Shown here one piece after another: positions 58,263 to 64,000 of a stretch of DNA of 64,000 nt. The position numbers and the translations under genes are program-made. Under the pieces are notes generated by a model. The model ran no database searches. It saw only the letters and a program-made list of their open reading frames with translations, and was not told the origin of the DNA. Position 1 is the stretch's first letter; each line of letters starts with the position of its first letter. Source of the stretch: Hirudo medicinalis (lineage: Eukaryota; Annelida; Clitellata; Hirudinida; Hirudinidae); the NCBI GenBank assembly GCA_011800805.1, contig MPNW01000055.1:97694-161693 (forward strand), written 5' to 3'.

Positions 58263-61200
58263 ATGGAACATTCATCTCGTAGTCCCGATAAAAATTCGGA
58301 TACTGGGCAAATTTCAGGTGACTCAATTATTTTTTAACTAAAACATATAACCTTAGTCAACACTCGAAAAGCACTAACATAAGTAGATTGGAATGCAGGT
58401 ATTTTTAAGCCATCTTTTCACATTGTTAGTGTTGGTGTAAATTAGTGTTCTAATCCAGCAACTACTAATTTGTAGTATTAACGCCACATGAACTTTGCAA
58501 AAATTTGGGGCTGATAATTTAATTTTAGTTTGGAATCGTCATTGAAAATAAGTCTAACTAGACTGAATTTTCAGAGTGAATGATAAATTGAAATTTAATG
58601 TGAAAATAAGCATTAAATTTCAGACTATAGCCTGAGCAGGGATCGGCCTAGAAGAAATAGGGAAGTCAATCGTCAAAGTTCAACGAAAGCCTTGCTGGAG
58701 CAATGGAAGGAATGCAAAAGGAGAGGCGAAACTTTGGTTCCCCAGGTAATGGAGTCCCTAATTTTTAGATTTGTTGAATATTTGGATTTAGTCTTTTTAT
58801 AACTTGAAATATAATTATTAAACTTTGCACATTTCCATGTAATCTAAACAATGTTTAATGTCTCTATTTTTGGCATCTTAATTATTATCAGGCTTTACCT
58901 CTCGAAACTTGATAATTTCTTTTAATTTGTATTTTGTGATTTAAGTTGTGGCATCTACAGCCACTGATCAAAAGAGTGTTCCTGTCAGTTTTACTCTTAT
59001 TCTCCCCTCAGTTTTCTTTAATCAGCTTGTGAAGGCTTTGTGGCCCACAAATGCAAAATGTTTTCTTTGTGCAAGCAATCATCACATCTTCAAACAAGTA
59101 TCATATGCCTGTTTTGTCTAACCTAGAGGCCCTCTTCATTTACATCCTATGAGTGCACAACCATCTATATGTTCATTCCAACAGCTATCAGAGAACCCAT
59201 CAAATTTACTGAATTTAAATTAATTTTTAAAAATAAGAATTTATGATTAAAACATCTGCACACATTATCCATTCACCTACAAACAATAATATTGCTATCC
59301 AAACTTCTAATTTCTTCATATGCAGAATTAATTATCATTTCAGATAACTATGGAAAAGAATGTTTACGAAGAAGTTGACGAAAGAGAATATTCACGAATA
59401 GTGCAGGAGAGACAAAAGGATGACTGGCTTGTAGAAAGTAAATAATCTGTTTCATTTTAGACCATTAAATGTTATTATTACGTGCAACCATGTTTTTAGC
59501 GGATGGTTCCGGTTACGTGGATGACGGAAGGGAGGTCTTTGATGATGATCCCAATGATTCTGAAAATCAAAGTGGGCTTGTTTTATTTTTTAGTTACTTT
59601 ACTTTTATTAATTAATATTAGAAATTTAATCACTCTTTGGAACTTTGGTTAATTTCTATTAGTAAGTTAAGAATCAACATTAAATGAAATATTAAAAATT
59701 AAAAACCTAAAAAGAAACCAAGACTGGTAAAAAGAGCAAACCGGGAGTCTCGAAAAATCCAAACATTCGGGCCCCAAACTCAAGACCATCGAACATCAAG
59801 AGCATGTTCGCTGCTGCTGCCGCCAAGCCCCTAAAGAAGCAAGAGGTGGTTTCAAACAAAATTGAACAACAACAATATTAATAATAACAATTTGATTGAT
59901 ATTATGATTAATTTTGTTTAATTTGAAAATTGAGTGTCATTTTGATTTCTATTGATATTATGAGAACATTTGTTTCTCACACTGTTTCATTATTTTTACT
60001 GATTGTTCTGAGGGTGGCTTTCTCCAGTTTGTTCTTAATTTAAATTGAATCGATTAATATGGAATTCAATTTATGATTTTAAGATCTGTTTAATAATTAA
60101 ATGAATAGTACTTGTAAGTACTTAATACTAACATTAGAACTACAGATAAAAACCATTTGTCATTGTTTTATGTCAACAATAGGACTAATTCTGGACTATA
60201 AACTTCCCATCCTATTATAAGCTTACCATGCCAATACGTAGCTGTATCAAACATTCATTTTCATTCAAGAGATTATTTTACTTATTTATGTCCAAATAAT
60301 ATTTATTGAAATGTTTAATCTCAATCAAGGTGGAGGTCCAAGGAAATGATGATTTGCTTGACAGTATCATGGAGGAAATGAAAAGCACTCCGGACATCAT
60401 CCAGCCCTCCCCAGTGAGACTCAGGAAACCAAATGCCAGGTCTACCTTTGGAACTCATCCGACGGATTCATCCTTGTTTAACTTCAAACCTTCTTTACCT
60501 CCCAAGTTTTCATCCAACTTCTCTCCATCTTCAACTCCATCGTCGGCTCTGAAGCTTAAGGCATTTAACATTGAGAAGAAAGAGCCAGATGTCTTTCAGC
60601 ATGACAAGGAACAAATGATGGAAAGACAGGATGTTTCCAAAGAAAACTTGTTTGATGATGATGATGATGGGTGAGTAAGATTTAGATGACTTTTGAGTTG
60701 TGGAATGTTAATATTGCATGTTGGATTGGTTTAGAGGCTTGTTAGATTGACTCTCACATGTCCATTGTAAAAATAACTTAATGCATTGCAGATACATGGG
60801 TGAAATGCCAATGCCTTCTGTAAACAATGGCAATGTGACAGCTTCAGAAAGCAAACCAGAAATAACTGAAATTGCTTTTGATGAAGATTCAAATGACGAT
60901 GAACTTCTTGCGTCCTCCATGAGTTGGTCTGAAACTGAGAGTGATATCAATCAGACATCTTCTCAAATTTATGGTAACACTCAAGTACCTCTTGCGACTG
61001 ATTCTGATGGAAATAAGATACTGAGGATGTTTTGGCTGGATGCTTATGAAGACTATTTCAAGCACGCTGGAACTGTCTATCTGTTTGGAAAAGTTTGGAT
61101 TGATTCACAAAAACAGCATGTGAGTTGCTGTGTCACCGTTAAGAATATCGACAGAAGATTGTTCTTATTGCCGAGAAGACACAGGAAGGTCAAAGGCCAA

Positions 61201-63573
61201 ATAACAGACCAATTGGTCAGCATTGCTGATGTTTATCAGGAGTTCACTGACACTGTCTCCACAAAGTTTTCTATAAATACATTCAAATCAAGAAAATGCA
61301 CAAAGTTGTACTCATTCGAGAAAAATGATGTACCAGTTGAAAGTGATTATTTGGAGATTAGATATCCAGCTAATCAAACTCAATTGCCTTCAAACCTGGA
61401 GGGAGAGACATTCAGTCATGTGTTTGGCACAAATACTTCTGCCCTTGAAACCTTCATCATTAGTAGGAGATTAAAGGGACCATGTTGGATTGAGATAAAG
61501 AGACCAGAATTTGTTACTAATTCTGTTTCCTGGTGCAACATTGACATAAACCTTCACAAACTTGAGGATATTGAAGTTTCTGGGGACCAAACTCCCCCTC
61601 CTCCATTGGTAGTGATGTCCCTGTCTCTCAAAACATACACAAACTCAGCAAAAGAAAATGAAATTCTTGGTGTGTCAATGCTGATTAATAACAAGTATGC
61701 ACTGGATAAGCCTCCTCCCAAGATACCATTCCAGCAACATTTTTGTGCTATTAGCAAGCCAACAAATTGTGTCTTTCCATTTGATTTAAAGGAAAAGCTA
61801 AGATCCAAAATGAACAAAGTCAACGTGGAACTCATTAGCAATGAGAGGTCATTGCTTTCATTGCTGGTGGCAAAAATCCACAAAATTGATCCAGATATTA
61901 TTGTGGGTCATGACATTACTTCATTTGATCTCGATGTACTCATTCATAGACTTCTGGTTGGAAAGGTTCAGAACTGGTCGAAGATAGGGCGTCTGAAGAG
62001 AGCCCAGAACTTAAAATTCGGAGGAGGAGCAAGAAATGTGAGTTCATTTTGTGCTGGAAGAATCCTTTGTGACATCCAGATTTCTGCCAAAGAACTCATC
62101 AGATGTAGAAGTTATGACCTGACAGAATTGGTTAGTCATATTCTAAAAGAGAAAAGAAAGCAGCTGGAACAGATTGATAATGTTGCTGCTGTCTTCAGTT
62201 CATCTGTAAAGTTGGCAGAACTGGCATCTCAAGGAATGAATGATGCTTCGTACGGCTTCAGAATTATGTGCGAACTCAACGTCCTTCCGCTCGCACTCCA
62301 GATAACAAACATCTGCGGAAACACCATGGCTAGGTCTTTGTTGGGTGGTCGATCGGAAAGGAACGAGTACCTTCTATTGCATGCCTTCAATGACAAGAAT
62401 TTCATTGTGCCTGACAAGATTTATAATAAGAAATCATCTGCAGCTGAAGAGGATGAAGATGGTCATCCTTCAAAGAAGGGAGGGAAAAGAAAGCCAGCCT
62501 ATACTGGTGGACTTGTGCTGGAGCCAAAGAAAGGATTTTATGATCACTTCATTCTGCTTTTGGACTTCAATAGTTTATATCCATCTATAATACAAGAGTA
62601 TAACATCTGCTTCACAACTGTTGACCTAACGCAGAAGATAAATGGCAATGGTGATGACGACGAGGAATACAATGAGGCTTTTCTGCCAGAACGAGGAATT
62701 GAACCGGGAATTCTTCCGAACGAGATTAAAAAACTCGTTGAGAGTAGGAAACAAGTGAGAAGCCTGATGAAAGCTTCTGATGTTTCACCTGAAATGCTGA
62801 TGCAGTATGATATCAGACAAAAGGCTTTGAAATTGACTGCCAACAGCATGTACGGATGTCTTGGATTTGGATCTTCTAGATTCTATGCCAAAAGACTGGC
62901 ATCCCTCATCACAGGAAAGGGCAGAGAGATTCTTTTGAGGACAAAAGATCTTGTTCAAGCAATGAATGTTGAGGTGATTTATGGAGATACAGACTCAATT
63001 ATGGTCAACACTGGCCTAGCAGATGTTGAAGAAGTCTTGAAACTTGGTAATAAGATAAAATCAGAAGTGAACAAACACTATAGGCTACTAGAGATAGACA
63101 TCGATGGAATCTTTAAGTCCATGCTTCTCCTGAAGAAGAAGAAATATGCTGCCCTCTCCATGCACAGAATGCCAGATGGAAAGTTCCAGACAAAGCAGGA
63201 AATGAAGGGACTTGATATTGTTAGGAGAGATTGGTGTCCCCTGGCCAAGGAAGTTGGAGAGTAGGTTGATCATCTGTTTCCCTTGATATAGAATATCTGG
63301 ATTAATTAAAAAGATAAACCAATTTTGATGTGAAACATCTATTTTTTTAAAGTTAGAGCACATGAATTAAAAGGGATGCACTTAATAATTGATTATCAAA
63401 TTTTAAATTTTCTACTAACAAATTGAATCCACCTCATTAGGCATATATTGAAGCAAATCTTTTCTGGGGAATCCCGGGACACCATTGTTGAAAATATCCA
63501 CGAGAAGCTGAGAGAAGTTGCTCAACTGGCCAGTGAGGGAAAGATTGCCAAAGAGATGTACTATATCACCAAG
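58263..63573 (+). CDS. POLA1: DNA polymerase alpha catalytic subunit (5' part; continues past the window)
   Basis: Eight exons in phase, about 1139 residues so far: 58263-58317, 58624-58745, 59344-59437, 59500-59571, 59715-59845, 60330-60670, 60792-63260 and 63441-63573. The N-terminal part shows the conserved YEEVDEREYSRIV, GYVDDGREVFDDD and SNIKSMF segments of Pol alpha. The B-family core shows GPCWIEIK, PPPLVVMSLSLKT, KIHKIDPDIIVGHD (remnant exonuclease domain), motif A DFNSLYPSIIQEYN (about residue 861), motif B KLTANSMYGCLGF (about 951) and motif C YGDTDSIM (about 1001), which holds metal-binding aspartates. It extends primase-made RNA primers at replication origins and on the lagging strand. 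The last visible exon ends before the CysA/CysB zinc modules, which must lie to the right. Nearly all the polymerase core is in one 2469-base exon. Confidence 0.97.
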
Positions 63574-63675
63574 GTTAAAAATAATCTGCATTTGGAATTG
63601 CAGTTTATTTTTTCTTATTAGATTAATTTCATTATTATTCATTAATATTCATATTATTATTCATTATGCATGCAA

Positions 63676-63800
63676 GTTGTTAACCCAGGGTTGCATTCTT
63701 GCAAGCAAAGTGGCAATTGTTATGTGTCATGTTCAAGGCACTGATGCTCATTTGTATTTAGCCGATCTTTTGAGTGCTTATGTAATCCGAATGGGATGTG
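63676..63800 (+). mobile_element. tRNA-derived SINE, copy 4, degraded (POLA1 intron)
   Basis: Contains gcaagttgttaacccagggttgcattcttgc and tgtcatgttcaaggc, alignable to copy 1 through the A- and B-box regions but decayed. Confidence 0.5.
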
Positions 63801-63825
63801 AAGGCACTTCTTAATAGATCTATCC

Positions 63826-63946
63826 TTTATATGGCACCCCTACCCGAGGGCACTCCCTGGTGGTGCAGGCTGGGTTGCAAACTTGACACATTACACTGTT
63901 GCTATTATGATGGCCTGCAGGAATGCAACCCTTTCGGCCAACTTGC
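63826..63946 (-). mobile_element. tRNA-derived SINE, copy 5, inverted relative to copy 4
   Basis: The reverse complement reads TGCAAGTTGGCCGAAAGGGTTGCATTC (A box) and later AAGTTTGCAACCCAGCC (mutated B box), then GAGGGCACTCCC-type body sequence and the TATAAAGG tail. The two copies face each other across about 25 bases. Confidence 0.75.
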
Positions 63947-64000
63947 ACTAGTCATGCTTAAGGCGTTATGTAAATGCACCCTTATTATATGCTTAATCTA

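Noticed and set aside
62229..63363. Minus-strand open frames across POLA1 exon 7
   Set aside because: Shadows of the long coding exon on the plus strand.

Overview
The window is nuclear DNA of an invertebrate animal. It is AT-rich, the genes are split by many GT-AG introns, microsatellites are dense and remnants of several transposon classes sit in the introns. Genuine coding exons are mostly shorter than simple start-to-stop open frames suggest, so genes were rebuilt by joining exons at splice sites and checking that the reading phase carries across each junction. Nothing bacterial or viral was seen. A type IV collagen with an NC1 domain marks the organism as metazoan; the phylum cannot be fixed from the sequence alone.

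Layout: (1) 1-1296, minus strand: a long open exon of an unrecognised protein that runs off the left edge. (2) 6284-7926, plus strand: four exons of a CaM-kinase kinase (CAMKK) embedded in an extraordinary cluster of ATC/GAT/GAC triplet arrays; the rest of the kinase domain was not found. (3) 8400-16100: no identified gene, an ATT array around an assembly gap and a LINE fragment. (4) 16162-24453, plus: complete SLC35B1 (7 exons). (5) 25611-29196, plus: complete NELFB (10 exons). (6) 47239-29755, minus: a complete collagen IV alpha chain (38 exons, about 1782 residues), convergent with NELFB. (7) 56593-50170, minus: complete choline-phosphate cytidylyltransferase PCYT1 (7 exons) with a Tc1-like transposon in intron 3. 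(8) 58263 to beyond 63573, plus: DNA polymerase alpha catalytic subunit POLA1, 8 exons, cut by the right edge.

The genes are unrelated housekeeping and matrix genes: ER transport (SLC35B1), transcription pausing (NELFB), basement membrane (collagen IV), phosphatidylcholine synthesis (PCYT1), DNA replication (POLA1) and calcium signalling (CAMKK). They do not form a pathway. PCYT1 and POLA1 are divergent, separated by about 1.7 kb.

The most notable non-gene observations are: a tRNA-derived SINE family with recognisable A and B boxes, with five copies in introns of four different genes; triplet arrays of opposite orientation flanking CAMKK exons, plus an intron that is open and in frame; an assembly gap at 9713 whose two flanks are the same sequence; a Tc1-like element with intact ends and TA duplications whose transposase body is an assembly gap; a collagen IV with CxxC interruptions and an unusual tail after NC1; and a POLA1 catalytic core carried in a single 2.5-kb exon.
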